Origin: Ophiothrix spiculata
Lineage: Eukaryota > Echinodermata > Ophiuroidea > Amphilepidida > Ophiotrichidae
Length of the DNA: 46,030 nucleotides
Direction: 5' to 3' (one strand)
Assembly: GCA_000969725.1 (NCBI GenBank)
Contig: JXSR01S005260.1
The position numbers and the translations under genes were made by a program. Shown here piece after piece: positions 10,762 through 23,249 of the stretch (the first letter of the stretch is position 1; each line of letters opens with the position of its first letter). A model generated the notes under the pieces. It was given only the letters and a program-made list of their open reading frames with translations, was not told the DNA's origin and searched no databases.

Positions 10762-11010
10762 CACTGTTAGCACGTTGGGCAAATAATTTTCCCAACGTTG
10801 GTTCAACTATGAACAACCCAACTTCTGGGTAAATAATTACCAACGTTGCGTACAATGTTGGCTAATTACCTAACTGTTGGATAAAAGTTTTAGCTAATTA
10901 CCCACATATTGGGTAAAATTTCATCAACAGTTGGTTAATATTATTTACCCAACAATTGGGTTGTTCATAGTTTAACCAACGCTAAAAAATTGCCCAACAG
11001 TATAACAGTG
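10762..11010. mobile_element. CACTGTTA-ended MITE, TA target
   Basis: The ends CACTGTTA...TAACAGTG sit between TA dinucleotides (10760-10761, 11011-11012). The inverted repeats extend inward about 55 bp with interruptions and share AACTATGAACAACCCAA. The interior is made of GTTGGGTAAT motifs in both orientations. Unit 2 gives the empty site: CTTCATAGAAAGG near 25538. Confidence 0.9.
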
Positions 11011-11012
11011 TA

Positions 11013-12450
11013 GAAAGGAACAGTAGAATACCTATCAACATCCGACATTCTCCTTCACCAAATACATATTTTACTGTAGAAGAACTTGAACTCAAATGGC
11101 AGGAGTTGTACAATATTAAATCAGGTACTTAATGTTTTACTTCGTTTGCCTATCTAAAATTTTAAATCTAAATGAATTTCTACAGCATAACGTAACTATC
11201 ATTAAAAGATAGGCCTGTGACGTTTGATAATTAATAGAGTTTACATAGGTATTAAATATGCATGTATGTGTACCCACTATCTAAATTTATAGGAATGCTC
11301 ATACTGTGCATAGTGAATTAGATGTAGCTTGATACCATTCTATGAATTTTATTCCAGTCAAGTAGATCGATGTCAGTGTGGGTATCACAACATATAACGA
11401 AATGTATTTTGGCAGACCCGTTTGTGAAATCAAATAACAAAACAAGTGCATTTTATTTGATGCATTTTGTCACCACTTCGATTAGCAGTGCATGGTTATA
11501 AAATAAATGAGGAACTTGGCGTAAAGTAAACAAGAGGTCCATCAAAGATATGCCCAAATGAATTAACATTAACTGCTAAGAACCACATACAGTATGACAA
11601 GGTTTAAATTCATGTTTTTGTAAGTTTTTGAAATTATTAAAATTTAGGATAGTTTTAGGATAATTCTGAAGATGTGCAGCTCTTAATAAGGATACCATCA
11701 AGGCATGGTTTAATTATGTCGACTTTAAAAAAACATTACTGAATTCTGTCGGTTTTATAAAGTGTCCTCTAGAATCTACTTTCAAACTTTTACAATGATT
11801 GCTAAATACGTTTATACATGTATATTACTTTAACATATTCATAATTTCAGGGTAACTTCCCAAAGACGTGGAGTATTTCAGTTAACAAAGTGAATAAAAT
11901 GCTCTGTTACTTAAAGTATTGAATGAATTCGGAATCCCTAAATTCGTTCTTTCCTAAACGAAATCAGATCCACGTCTTCATAAGACTACTATACTGGTAC
12001 ATTAAATGGGGGTATACTGGTAGCTTATATGGGAAGAAAGATTTCATCGTGGCATACACTGGCATTGTTAAATACATGATAATATATTCAAGTTTTGTCT
12101 TCTTTGTGTGTTTTTACAGCGTGTGCTTTAAATTTTAAAAATACACACAAAATGATGGGCAGATTATGTAGAAGATAACAACACAATCATATATCTGTAT
12201 CTGTAAACATTTTACACCAAACTAACATATTATACGCAGTATTTAACACACAATTAAATGATATCAATGACTACATGTGGATTTCGTTATAGAATGGCTT
12301 TCGGTGCCTATGACAAATAGAAAGCATTCGTTTTGTCCTTCACATATTCTACCAGTTATTTTTTATATATTATCTAACTATATTAGAACGATTTCACTTT
12401 GAAGGTGTTAACCAAATGTACATTTCATTCGCGGTATTTGAAGTACATAT
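11013..12450. other. Unit 1 module, no intact gene seen
   Basis: This holds diverged copies of the a-block (11290-11440), the c-type exon (about 11800-11880, with stops) and the e-type exon (about 12240-12360, with stops). It matches 25620-26430 in unit 2 and 37020-38320 in unit 3. The frame at 11923-12138 is not kept in unit 3. Confidence 0.5.
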
Positions 12451-12701
12451 CGGTGTTCCCGCTAAGGAGTTTCGCTTTGTGCAAAAGTGACATGAAAGAG
12501 CAAATACAGCTGGTCGTCGCCTATTTCGAAAAGATTACCTTAAAATGGTAGTAATTGTGAATATAATCTGAATAAAACTGGAATAAATGATGTTGTGTAT
12601 AACCAAAATCCTATTTTTGCTTTATTGTTTGTGGAACCCCTTGCGCCAATTTTTGAGCTTCTGCACCAATGTTGCGATATACGGCCTTAGCGGGAAAACT
12701 G
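12451..12701. mobile_element. hAT-like MITE with perfect 8-bp duplication
   Basis: GTACATAT lies at both 12443-12450 and 12702-12709. The ends are CGGTGTTCCCGCTAAGG and, reverse-complemented, CAGTTTTCCCGCTAAGG, which fit the CAGTGTTCCC-type termini known from hAT elements. The same insertion is in unit 3 at 38323-38552. The frame 12587-12772 overlapping it is not conserved. Confidence 0.85.
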
Positions 12702-12833
12702 GTACATATATTTTATTTAGCTTGTTATGGACTTTTGAAGGTAAGTTCAAACCCCGAGATTTGAAATTATGAATAAAAGTTTTGATTTTTATACGTTTTC
12801 AACCGTAACTGAGACAAAAGAAATACACTGAGA

Positions 12834-12882
12834 AAAAGGCAAGTTTTGCGATATGTGGCACATTGTAAGGACTAGGTGTGTT
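12834..12882. mobile_element. Fragment of the 2172-2334 MITE
   Basis: CAAGTTTTGCGATATGTGG and CACATTGTAAGGACTA match the right half of the element at 2172-2334. The right terminus is missing, so this is a truncated copy. Confidence 0.6.
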
Positions 12883-13359
12883 TTCTGTGTGTATATCACA
12901 ACATAAATGAAAAGAGGAGAAAATCACAACATACTCAGTTGCAATAAGCGTTGTACTAAAATGACCATATGATTATCTTGACCTTTATAGATTTTGTTAA
13001 TTTTGTTCTCGCATAAAGAAAAAAAAAAGGAAATACCAAAAAATATTCGATTAAAGCGTATTTTTCAAAAGCTAATTTGAAGGTAAAACTGAACTGAACA
13101 ATGCTATTATATATAAGCGATTGACCTTTTACGGACATCAAATGATGAGCGTCTTAATTAAATTATTAGAGTGAACACTTAGGACTGACCTTAATTTTAA
13201 AGTGAAAGAATTCCCAAACGAGATCATATCTACGACTTCATAAGACAATAAACCTTTTCAAAGGTCTGTGCAGTACACCGTAGCAACAATATTTTTATGA
13301 CATCTATTAAAATCGCAAATAATACTCTTGCAGCTCTGTAATGTCACTTATTGTTCTTT

Positions 13360-13412
13360 TGGTTTTTGGTTTGTTTGTATGTTTGTTTGTTTGTTTTGTT
13401 TTTAATGCTTTA
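13360..13412. repeat. TTTG microsatellite
   Basis: TTTG repeats with interruptions, including GTTTGTATG. The matching site in unit 2 (27440-27500) is longer, so the tract was present before duplication and varies in length. Confidence 0.8.
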
Positions 13413-14375
13413 TCATTTTAAATTTAAAATCTACAGTGTCCATCTTATCTCTATCTTTACATGGGTTGAGAGGAACATTATATTGGCTTAACCAAGGGAT
13501 GTAAAGGAAGCTCGCACACCCCATACGAAAAACAGCCCTATTGTTACCTACTAAATGTCATTCCATAGAAAACGCCAATTCTGGCTAGCGGCTTAATTAA
13601 GTGGACTAAGAACCCGGAGGAGGCAGATATTTGTTAGGTTCTCAGAACCTTTTAATTTTATTGAAGCATCCATCACACTCTTCACCATCCCTAAACAGTG
13701 CCTTACAAACAACACACGACGTATCACTAACTTCTACTTAAAATTACACATGTTATAACTACCTGGCACTCAATGCGATGCTCCCACTTAATCCTTATAT
13801 ATGTCGCGATAAGCTTAAAAGCTGTCGCAAGCCCTAAATAACAAATTTGCGCGATTTATGCTCCTAAAAAGTAAACAAAAATAGTTTTAAAACGTAGACT
13901 TTGGTTTACACAACTTATTTGAGTTTTTTCAACTGTTCTTTAGAAACATTTAGTTGTTTTAAAGGCTATTGCAAGGCCATGATCCATTAAAGGGACACTG
14001 TAGTGGTGCAGTTTTATTGGTATCACTAAATGTCACTTTGGACAAAGGTTCATGGTTTATTCATCTATTTTTTGCGTCATTTATAAAAGAAGGTACGAAA
14101 TTTGTTAATAACGCCAGTAATAAAACGGATTTGGAAAATAATGTACTTTATGTCTATATATAATCCCTATCTTGTCAATTATGTGTCGTGATTCTGACAT
14201 TAATTCTACCAAACAAGTCTTACTTTATGTAGTGCAGTTAGAGCTATGCAATATGCATGTACTTCATTCGTGTACAGTTTAAATGGAACAGACCCCGTCT
14301 TGTTTTGTGTTTGTTTCTTAGTTTCTTTCTTTTTTGACACTTACGTGTCCAACTACGGTATATTATTCGCGTGTG

Positions 14376-14898
14376 TTAACGGATGATTCTCTGTCGCATA
14401 AAAACGCAAACGAATATGACCTAGGAGTTTTGGGTAGCTGTAAGTTTATTCTTTTCGGTCATTTTATCGGGAAAAAAATGTACGTACCACCTTCAGGGGG
14501 GTCAGGGTACCTCGTCAAAGACGGAAGGTAGGGAGGGATGGTTGCCAACTGAGAACATTTTAAGTCGCCATTTTGAAAAATGTTTGCATGATATTCATCT
14601 AAAACTTAAAGAACATATTATAAACACCATTTCCCTTCTTTATAAGCAGAAAACCCGGCAAAATTTCGATATTTAGAACTTTTACAGTAAAATTTCGATA
14701 CTCGGAAGTACTTATGACGTCATAATTACATAACGCCTGTCCGATTTTCATAATTTTAGTATCAATGAATAGAGAAGACCCTATCCTATACTATGGTATG
14801 TGACTTTTAGCACTCCAATATCAATTTCATAGGGGGGGGGGGGGGGGGAGGGCCCCGTTGATAACAAGCGTTACAAAAATACGTCAGTAAGACAAAGG
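14376..14898 (+). mobile_element. piggyBac-like MITE, left end deleted
   Basis: This is related throughout to the element at 29181-29704. The right end GTAAGACAAAGG abuts TTAA at 14899-14902. The left terminus is gone: the sequence goes from TTAA (14376-14379) into internal CGGATGATTC. The long frame of the relative (starting DDSLSHKNA) begins here but shifts after GHFIGKK. It contains a G run at 14832-14848. Confidence 0.7.
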
Positions 14899-16475
14899 TT
14901 AACTTCTGTCGGTGTTCAGTTTTGTTCAGGTAAATATTACAGGTGCAAAACAACTTTGATGTATAAGATACCAACAAAACAACTAGTAGTGTATGCTTTT
15001 ATGAAATAAAATACAATTTAATAATTTTGTGTCAAAACAACACCTGTTGATATTTGTTCATAACAAATAAGCGGAAACATAAACTGATGAGGTAAACAAT
15101 ATTTCCCTTCGAGCGAGATTATTTGACAAAATGTTGTATTTATGAATCTTGCAAAAGAAAGACGTTTTTGTTACGTTTTAAAAATTGAAAAAAAAAGGAT
15201 CCATTCATAAAAGCATAGACAAGAGTCTTTATAAAACAACCTATAGATTTTTAGTTTATTAACTAAATTTGAATAAAAAAATAAATGGAAGACTTTAATC
15301 AAAAATAAGGCTATTCGTCACCCATAAATATGATAAAATTTATGAAGAAGTGCATGAAATGTTGCTAACATTTGCTACATTTGTAGTTACGACGAATAGA
15401 AATCAGGACAGGCCCTAGGTGCAGTATCAGCTGTTTGCCCCCAGTGTTTCATTTTGCCATTATTTGAGAAATGTTGTATAATGAAAGAAGCTCGGGGCAT
15501 ATGGACTTGTAAGGCACATATTTGCTGATTTTGTTATATATATAAATGTACTTGAAATTAACATGATTAAGTGTTTTTAATCGCAAAATAGCTATTTTTA
15601 AAAAAGCTCTGTTGGTTATTATTGACTCAATATACGCGTATATAGTATACTTCTTTGATTATCACTTAACATATTTGTAAGCTAACGTTGTTTAGGGAAT
15701 AGAATAGAACTTTGTTTGACTTGCTGAAAATAGAAAATCACATTATGACTATTCTAGTAAAACCGCAGAACAGTATTTTCAATCAGTTTTTTATGTTTTA
15801 TGTATCTTACACGCAAAATCTAAATCGTTTGTAGAAATGCATAACGAAAACTTTGCAAATTGATTTGGAATTTGAAATCCGATCTCATATCTAGAACTAA
15901 AACACTTGCCTTATCTGCTCACTGTGTGGTGTATAAGGTCACAGATAGGGAATAAAAGTCTACGGCATTTAATCTACATTTGGACACATTTCTGTCGGCT
16001 TTGATGCTATTGACACCATATCTGCAAGTCAAGTAGACCTTTTCAGTGCAGATATCACATCACAATTTATAATGAACTTTAATTTGGCAAATTCGTTTTG
16101 GAGAATCAAATTACAGATCATGTCCGTAGAGGATGTAGGTTTTAGTGGTGCATCTTTAGCACGGAGGGTTGTCCCCTCTTGAATAGCGGTACATCTTTAA
16201 CATGAAGGTTTTCCACCTTGTGGAATAGATGTTTGGTCAAGACTATATTGCTAGAAACAAATTCTAACAAATATCTATATAGTCTATGACGTTTTAATGT
16301 ACAGAAGCCTACCGGCTTGATTCATGGAATTAGGTGTAGCCTGACAACTTTCTGAAAACGCTGCTCTAGTAAATTCGATTGTTTTCTGTGTGGCTATCAG
16401 AATATATAAAGACATATCGTTTGGCATGTTTGGCAGACACGTTTTGGGAATCAAGTAACAACACAACTTAGCATA

Positions 16476-16747
16476 ATATAGTAAACAAGGATCATCATTT
16501 GATTATCGCTTAGCGTTTTCGGAGGTATCCATGTCTCGCATACACTTGTATGAATCGTTTTATATTATATTATTCTTAAATGTATTTTAAATACAAAATT
16601 ACACACATTAATTCTACCAAACAAGTCTTACTTTATGTACTTACTTACTTACTTACATACATTATATATATTTTCTTGTGTATGATGAGATGAAACAAAT
16701 AAATGAAATGAAATGAAATATAGTAAACAAGGAACATCATTTGATTG
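16476..16747. repeat. Templated insertion between 30-bp direct repeats
   Basis: ATATAGTAAACAAGGA followed by CATCATTTGATT occurs at 16476-16505 and again at 16718-16747 with one mismatch; units 1 and 3 have one copy. The 212 bp between includes CATTAATTCTACCAAACAAG and TCTTACTTTATGTA, also found about 2.4 kb upstream at 14198-14231. It also has a CTTA repeat and an AAATGAAATG tail. Confidence 0.75.
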
Positions 16748-17420
16748 CCGAGTGCATGGGAAATTACCCCAACTAGCATTGGGTACGTCGAATGTTAGTA
16801 ATTATTTAATTCTAGCATTTTGAAGTATCCTTTTAATGGATGCTATTATGAGTCTACTTTACATGTATATCCTTTACCAAGGTCTTATAATATAGGGGTT
16901 ACATCAAGACGTGATTTCTGTAATATGAGAAGAGGAAAATTACAAAATACTCGGTACCTGTAACGATTAGAGCTGGATTGTCAAAACGATCTATCTTAAG
17001 CAGTGATATGGTTTTTCGTCTTAGTACAAAAACAACATTAAAAAAAAATACCAATGAAATGTTTCGCTTAAGACACATTTTCAGTGGCAAATTAGAAAAG
17101 TATTAAAGTTATTATAAGCAAATGACCTTTATTCAAGTCATCGAACATGCATCTATATTCAATTATAAGACTAAATGTAAAGATTTGACCTAAAATTCAA
17201 TTTAAATGTGAATGAATTTCCCAACGAAATCAGATTTACGAAGTTATATAACTGTCATGTCAGGAATGGGAAATAAGCAAAATTAACTTAGATTGGCTTT
17301 ATCATGCTTGTCCTTTTTTTGACATCACATTTACCTATAAAGCTAATTGACAGGGATGTCTATAGTGTAAACATTAATTTTCATACAGACAGAGGTCGTT
17401 ACTAATTTTGTGTCCAGTCA

Positions 17421-17563
17421 CTTCGACCGATTTCCATGTCGACCGATACCATCTCGACCGATATCCATCTCGACCGATCTACCATCTCGACCGATTTCCG
17501 TGTCGACCTATTGACCATCTCGACCGATGGCCATCTCGACCGATTAACCATCTCGACCGATTT
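17421..17563. repeat. Minisatellite, nine copies of CCATCTCGACCGAT
   Basis: Nine imperfect copies of a 15-17 bp unit with the core TCGACCGAT run head to tail. The flanks to about 17652 also differ from units 1 and 3. The array occupies the place where unit 1 has 5100-5480. The overlapping frame 17436-17654 (repeated TISTD) is a by-product. Confidence 0.9.
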
Positions 17564-19011
17564 TGTTAACATTACCAATTTGGTGCTTTTCTTTTTTCCT
17601 TTTCACGTTTTTATGTTTATATTTGAATCATATTACTTTACGTGCCTCCCCTAATATAGTATCAAAAGGTTTAATGCTGGGTTTAATGTTAGGTTTTGGA
17701 GATATTTAGGTATGGTTTACGTCGACCTTAATGTCACGTCTTGATTCTAGCATTTAATAAAGTGTTCATTTAATGGAAACGCTACTGAATGATTCTGCTT
17801 AGGAAAACATCTCATTATTGCCAAAGGCGTTTTTGCAATAATGGCTTGGTCATATTTATAATTTCTGGGTAACTTCCTCATAACGTGATGTATTGTATTT
17901 TAAAAAGAGCATAACATTCTTGGTGAATTTAAGCATTAAGCTAGGCTTGGCCAAATGATTTCCTTGACCTTTAATAATTTTTCAAATCTTCATATATATA
18001 GAAAAATATCGAACAAATAGATAAAATACCATACATTAGATCGCTTAAAGAGTATATTCAATAAATATTTGAAGAATAAAACATAATCGAACAAAGCAAA
18101 TGACCTTTTCTGCGGACATCAACATTATGATCGGCTATTAAAATTAAATTATTAGAGTGGACGCTGGGAACCTAAATTTAAAGAAAATAAGTTCCCCGAC
18201 GAAAACAAATCTACGACTTCATAAACCATTATACATGGAATGGGAAGAAAAATCCATATATTGTACTAGTAGTTTTATTGTAATATAACTATACACATCC
18301 TATATCGTCGTTGTGGGAAAAATAAATCTAATAAAACAGAGCACTTAAGAATTTCTTAATATGTATTTTAATTCTTAACTTTTACCAAATTACAGATTGT
18401 AATTAATGTATGCTTAATATCACATTCAGAAATATTTACTGAATTAAACAATTTTAGCATGCACAATTTTAAATATATATTTTTGTTAATATCTGTGAAA
18501 TTACCAAACCGTTTGTTTTAATCTAAGAATAAAAATATATATTCTTTGACAATAAAGATTCAGAAGAAAACGTTTTTAATAAGGCGTATAATAAAAAAAA
18601 ACATGGTATAACTAAGATACAGTCCGGCGAATTGGCCTCCATTAGTATAATAAGGTTTAATCTCAAGTTTTGTATTTTTACAAAACTCAAGTTCTGTAAC
18701 TCTGAATCAGAGTTTTGTATTTTTAAAATCTCAAGATTTGTAACTCTGAATCAGAGCACTGATATTTGAAGATATCTTTTCAAAATTCATTACACATTAA
18801 CCTTACAGAGACAATGTCATGAAAGGGGGTGTTATTTTTGAATCTAGAAATGTATACTTTACATTATGTCCTGTTAACAGATATTCCCAATGTTAGGCAG
18901 TGTCATTAAAGGCACCATCAATGCATGATTGTTTACGTCGGTTTGAATCATTACTTAACTCTAGCGTTTTTATGAAGTGTCCTATGAATGAATCTGAACG
19001 AGAATCTTTAC

Positions 19012-19088
19012 CGTTATTGCTTAAGGCGTTTATACAATTGCTTGGTCGTATTTTAAATGTCTTGGTAACTTCCTGGAAACGTGATGTA
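19012..19088 (-). CDS. Candidate c-type exon, open and spliceable
   Basis: On the minus strand a strong acceptor (TTTTCTCCTCTTTTCACAAT then ACAG, here with one extra base change) precedes a 77-nt segment ending at a donor AACG|GTAAAG. The frame is open: TSRFQEVTKTFKIRP then SNCINALSNN. Copies of exactly 77 nt lie at 33620-33696 and 37712-37788, both open. Other copies near 3660, 5700, 8710, 11840, 17860, 21170, 33079-33154 and 34940 carry stops or lost splice sites. TRFQEV in the g-type exon matches SRFQEV here, so the two exon types appear paralogous. Entry phase 2 and exit phase 1 fit an e-type exon upstream. The protein family is unknown. Confidence 0.4.
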
Positions 19089-19613
19089 CTGTATTGTGAA
19101 AAGAGGAGAAAATCAGAAAATGCTCAGTTGCTCTAAGCATTATGCTGGATTGACCAAATGATTCTCTTGACCTTATATAGATTTTTAAAGGGGAAAAAAG
19201 AAATGTCAAAGAAACAACCTTCATAATATTTGCTCAAAGCGTATTTTTGAATAGCTAATATGAAGGTTATACTGAACTGAACAATGCTATTATAAGCAAT
19301 TGACCTTTTTACGGACATCAAATGATAAGCGTTGTTATTCAATTCACAGTGAACGCTTAGGACTGACCTTAATCATAAAGTGAAAGAATTCCTAAACGAG
19401 ATCATATCTACGACTTCATAAGATCATAAACCTTTTCAAAATCCATTCGGATATCTTCGGAACATCAAATCAAGTTTACTTTTAATGAAGCATATCAATC
19501 ACGAGATTATTAATATACGTTTTTTTAAACAAAATGTTAAGGCTTGCGAGCGAAAATTTTCTCGCACTCGAGTCAGTCTAAATCGTCATCGTTCTGGAGT
19601 CAAGGAAATCTAA

Positions 19614-20587
19614 CAGGGCCGCAGTTAGAAATTACGGGCCCCGGGACAAACCTTAGCCACGGGCCTCTTTAGTAATGTGTCATGTCAGAATTGACCTTGG
19701 ACAAATCGAACTGAGGAAAAGGAAGTATCAGGGGCAATCAAAAATGGTCTGAGGGAAATAATGTAATGTTTTGTAACGAAAAAAAAATCATCAAATCTGC
19801 CAATTTCAGCTAAAAATTATTTAACAAGTTTGAAATTAGCGTAAAAAATTGCCAATATTGACCAAAAATCAACTGTCTTGAAATTTGCGCGAATCTTTTT
19901 TATCAAAAACAAAGGGAAATTGAGTGTGAAATTTCTGTTGGTAACGTAAAGTGAGGGAGCAATGGGGGAGAAGGTTTATGACTGGGGGCAAAATATGACC
20001 CTGGCGCTGTCTCTGGTTCCTAAACCTGAACCCACGAACATTTTCCCTAGGTCCAATACATTTTCTTTGGGGAAAAATTTGTGGGGTCGCAGTGTCCGAA
20101 CACTTTGTCCTCTATGAATCTTCGGGGAAATTCTGGGGCCGCTGTGATGTTTTACTTTCCCCTTTTTATTTATCTATAATTTGTTATTAAATTTATTTCA
20201 TTTTATTCTTTCTTTTTTTTTTGGGGGGGGGGGGGCTTAAACCAATATTTTACTGAGGGGCCCGGTCAGTAGCTGCTGACTCGTCACTGGTCACATTCAT
20301 ATGTTACTCGGTTGTGGTTAGCATTTAGCTAGCATTGCGGTTAATTGATTGCGTATTTTTGCGCTTGCGGTCTCACATCCTGATCCACAGAACTGGGTGG
20401 GTCAACCTACTTTAGGGTCAAGATCAACCCTCGACGATCGGTCATTTCAAACTTTAGGTTCTAAAATTTTGATTTAGTAATTCTTCAATCAAATATTGTT
20501 ATTTTAAAAGTTTATCTTCTTCCTTTTTCCCTCTTCTCCTTCCTCCCTTCTTCCTTTGCCCCCCCCCCCGCCTTCTCGGCGAGTTTT
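19614..20587. mobile_element. hAT-like element, unit 2 copy
   Basis: This is orthologous to 7145-8068, with the same left end CAGGGCCGC and near-identical flanks AAATCTAA (19606-19613) and AAATCTGA (20588-20595). The right terminus is eroded. About 240 bp inside (20270-20510) differ from the unit 1 copy. Confidence 0.7.
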
Positions 20588-21255
20588 AAATCTGATAAAA
20601 ATAGGACTTCAATTCTTAACACTGGTCGGAAGAAGAAACATCTCTGAATTTGTTTTTATAGTGTGTATATGTATTTTAACTTTCAAAATACACACAAATG
20701 ACAATGTTTGTAGCACAAAATCTTACAAATCCAAGGCATTTAAACATTATAAATGACACACCAAGGGTGTCCCAGAACAATTCGGGGATATCAATGAGAG
20801 CCTCGGGTGATTTTAAGTTAAACAGTTTCCTTTGCCTTTGAAAATATCTCCTGTCATTCATAGTATTTTCATATATTTTGCCATCAATTTCAAACTAAGT
20901 GCAATGTTACTTACAAGATACATTTTAATCAAATTGAGCGCAAAGGACGTTAATTAGATTACTTAGTATAGAGGCGGTAGCCTCGGTAGACGATAGTTAA
21001 GATAAGATAAAGCCCTGAAATGGGAAAACAAAAACGATCAAAGAAATTTCCTTTTATTCTATTCTTTCAAATTTTTCAAACTCAGAAAATAGGTTCAGTC
21101 AATGTAGGAACAAATAACATTTACTATGATTGCAACAGGCGTTTATACATTATTGTTGGGTCGCACTTATAGTTTCAGGATAATTTCCTAAGGGCGTGAT
21201 GCACTTTATTTCAAAAAGAGTATAAAATGCTTAGTGGCTTTATGCATTGAGCCGG

Positions 21256-21410
21256 TGTAGCAGGAATGTAAGTCCCCCGTTCGTATTGTCCGGGTTGTAC
21301 AGTAAAGAATAGGCTAACAACTCTCACGTAACATTAGTTTCACGCTTTAATCCGTTATGTTCTACGGAAAGTGGACTACCATTTCAGGGGGACTAAGATT
21401 CCTTTCACAG
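21256..21410. mobile_element. 155-bp MITE with 3-bp CGG duplication
   Basis: The ends are TGTAGCAGGAATGTAAGTC and, reverse-complemented, TGTGAAAGGAATCTTAGTC with CCCCC following each. CGG lies at 21253-21255 and 21411-21413. Unit 1 has the empty site GAGCCGGGCTTGACC near 8780, and unit 3 has it near 35010. A 3-bp target duplication suits CMC/EnSpm or Harbinger types, but the ends are not diagnostic. Confidence 0.8.
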
Positions 21411-22606
21411 CGGGCTTAACCAAATAATTTTCTTGACTGTTAATATTTGTTGTCTTTAGATAAAGAAAAAAGAAGATAAAAATCGCAATTCATAATATTA
21501 GAGCGTATATTCTGTAGAAGATAAAACAGAAGATATACAATTCTGCTATGAGAAAATGACCTTTTTACGGATGTCAAATGATGAGCATTTTAATTAAATT
21601 ATATAACGAACGCCTAGGACTGACCTGAATTTGAAAGTAAACGAATTTCCCTACGAAATCAGACTATTATAAAAAACGCAAAGAAAGATCAATAATGGCT
21701 TTATTGAGCACATCTAGTATATAATCACGTTGGTGTGTGTGTGTGTGTTTTAAATTATTTAAGTATAAATAGTCTATATCATCGTCGTTGTCAGGTCAGG
21801 TAAATCTAATAGATATAGAGCACTAGAGCATTTCTTAATATTATGTACTTGAATTCCTAACTAGTACGGAAAGATGAAGAATCTTTCAAATGGTTTTAGC
21901 AGTGTATATATTTCAACTTTACGAATACACGCAACTTGAAAGACATGTAGCAAATCTCACCATCGCATATATATACCCAAGTCATTTAAACATTATAGCT
22001 AAGACACCAACCTCTAATATAAGTGTGTCGGAATATTTATAACACAATTCAAGGATATCAATAGCAACCTCGGGCTTTTGTAATCGAATGGCTTCCGTTG
22101 ATTTTGACGAATAGAAAGCATTCCCGTCATTCCTCACGTATTTTGTTAGTTACCCTAATACGCCAATTTCAGACTAAGTACAATGTTATTTACAAGGTAT
22201 GTTTAAAGGATCATATGGCCAGATGAACATTCCTTAAAAGTACCAGTATTATAATAAAAAGTACAGATTTGAATGGACTTGTTAGACTAAGCCCTTAAAT
22301 TAAAAATATTATTAGTCGTTATGTCTTCTTTTACTGTTTTGAACTACTTGAGACCTAATAACACAACACGACGTGGTTTTCAGAAGTAGGGTCACACAAT
22401 GTAGGGACATGCCACGTCGTTTAACTTTTAACATATCATATAGTTTTCAGTCAACGTAACACATATATTTTCATAATGTCGCCGTTTATTATGGTGTTGT
22501 TCTTTTTTTAACAATAGAACTTGATTGAAGCTGGCAACAACTACCCTACCCTTGGATGGACGGCTCAACTATTTGCCGAGCTCCTGATTATTTCATCAAA
22601 TGGAAC

Positions 22607-23052
22607 CCCCGGGGGGGGGGGGGCACTCAAATGTGAAAGTGACGTACCTGCTCCTACCGACTTTCGAAATGTAGGGGCAATAGGTGAGAAATACATTGAA
22701 AAATAGGGGGTCATTCGGTGTAGAGGGTAAAAAAACTGGGTAATTTCGAGCAATTTGTTGGCAAGAGCGAAAAACTGGGTCGTTCGGTGTAAGTTTTTGA
22801 ATAAAATGAGGCTAATTTTCGTAAAAAATTTCAAATTTAGCGAAAAAAGGGGGTCATTCGGTGTAGGTTCTCGAAAAATCAGGGCAATGGATGAGAGTCA
22901 CCATAAAAAAGGTTGACTTTCAAAATAAAAGGGGGTCATTGGGTGACAGCTCAGTGAAAAAGGGGGTCATTGGGTGAGAGCGGAGCAAAAAAAGGGGGTC
23001 ATTCGACAGGAGCATGACGCGTGCCAATATATGGGAGTGCCCCCCCCCCGGG
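22607..23052. mobile_element. G-rich-ended MITE with 8-bp duplication
   Basis: AATGGAAC is repeated at 22599-22606 and 23053-23060; unit 1 has one copy near 10076. The ends are a long G run followed by CACTC, mirrored by GAGTG and a long C run. The interior holds several copies of GGGGGTCATTCGGTG or GGGGGTCATTGGGTG. The 8-bp duplication suggests hAT-like mobilisation. Confidence 0.85.
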
Positions 23053-23066
23053 AATGGAACTCAAAG

Positions 23067-23249
23067 TAGGCGATATCAAATGATGAGCGTCTTAATTAAA
23101 TTATTTGAGTGAACACTTAGGACTGACCTTAATTTTAAAGTGAAAGAATTCCCCAACGAGATCATATCTACGACTTCATAAGACAATAAACCTTTTCAAA
23201 GGTCTGTGCAGTACACCGTAGCAACAATAATTTTATGACATCTATTAGT
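23067..23249. repeat. Ectopic copy of unit-end sequence
   Basis: The block from ATCAAATGATGAGCG to TTTTATGACATCTATTA is nearly the same as 27220-27396 and 13137-13306. It lies where units 1 and 3 have other sequence (10108-10400). Both junctions are abrupt, so it looks like a templated insertion that replaced about 290 bp. Confidence 0.75.

Larger units (their letters stand above)
319..13433. repeat. Tandem unit 1 of about 13-15 kb repeat
   Basis: This block aligns in order with 13434-28164 and 28165-38690. Shared anchors include GTCGCGAT at 586, 13803 and 28533, and CACTGTGTGGTG at about 2600, 15920 and 31180. Others are TCCACAGCTTGAGG at about 10403, 23249 and 36557, and GGTAAGTTCAAACC at about 12738 and 38605. 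Within the unit, shorter modules recur: a block around GTCTACCGG at 3280, 5230 and 11300, and a block around GGCGTTTATAC at 5650, 8680 and 11810. The structure is therefore hierarchical. Copies differ by many substitutions, deletions and transposon insertions, so this is not a young satellite. Confidence 0.9.

Noticed and set aside
12587..12772. Plus-strand ORF ending at a GTAAGT-like donor
   Set aside because: It overlaps the hAT-like MITE and is not kept in the unit 3 copy, although the GGTAAGTTC sequence itself is conserved.
17421..17563. CRISPR-like array
   Set aside because: There are no spacers of constant length, the repeat is short and imperfect, and the context is eukaryotic.
17436..17654. 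ORF with repeated TISTD
   Set aside because: A by-product of the 15-17 bp minisatellite.
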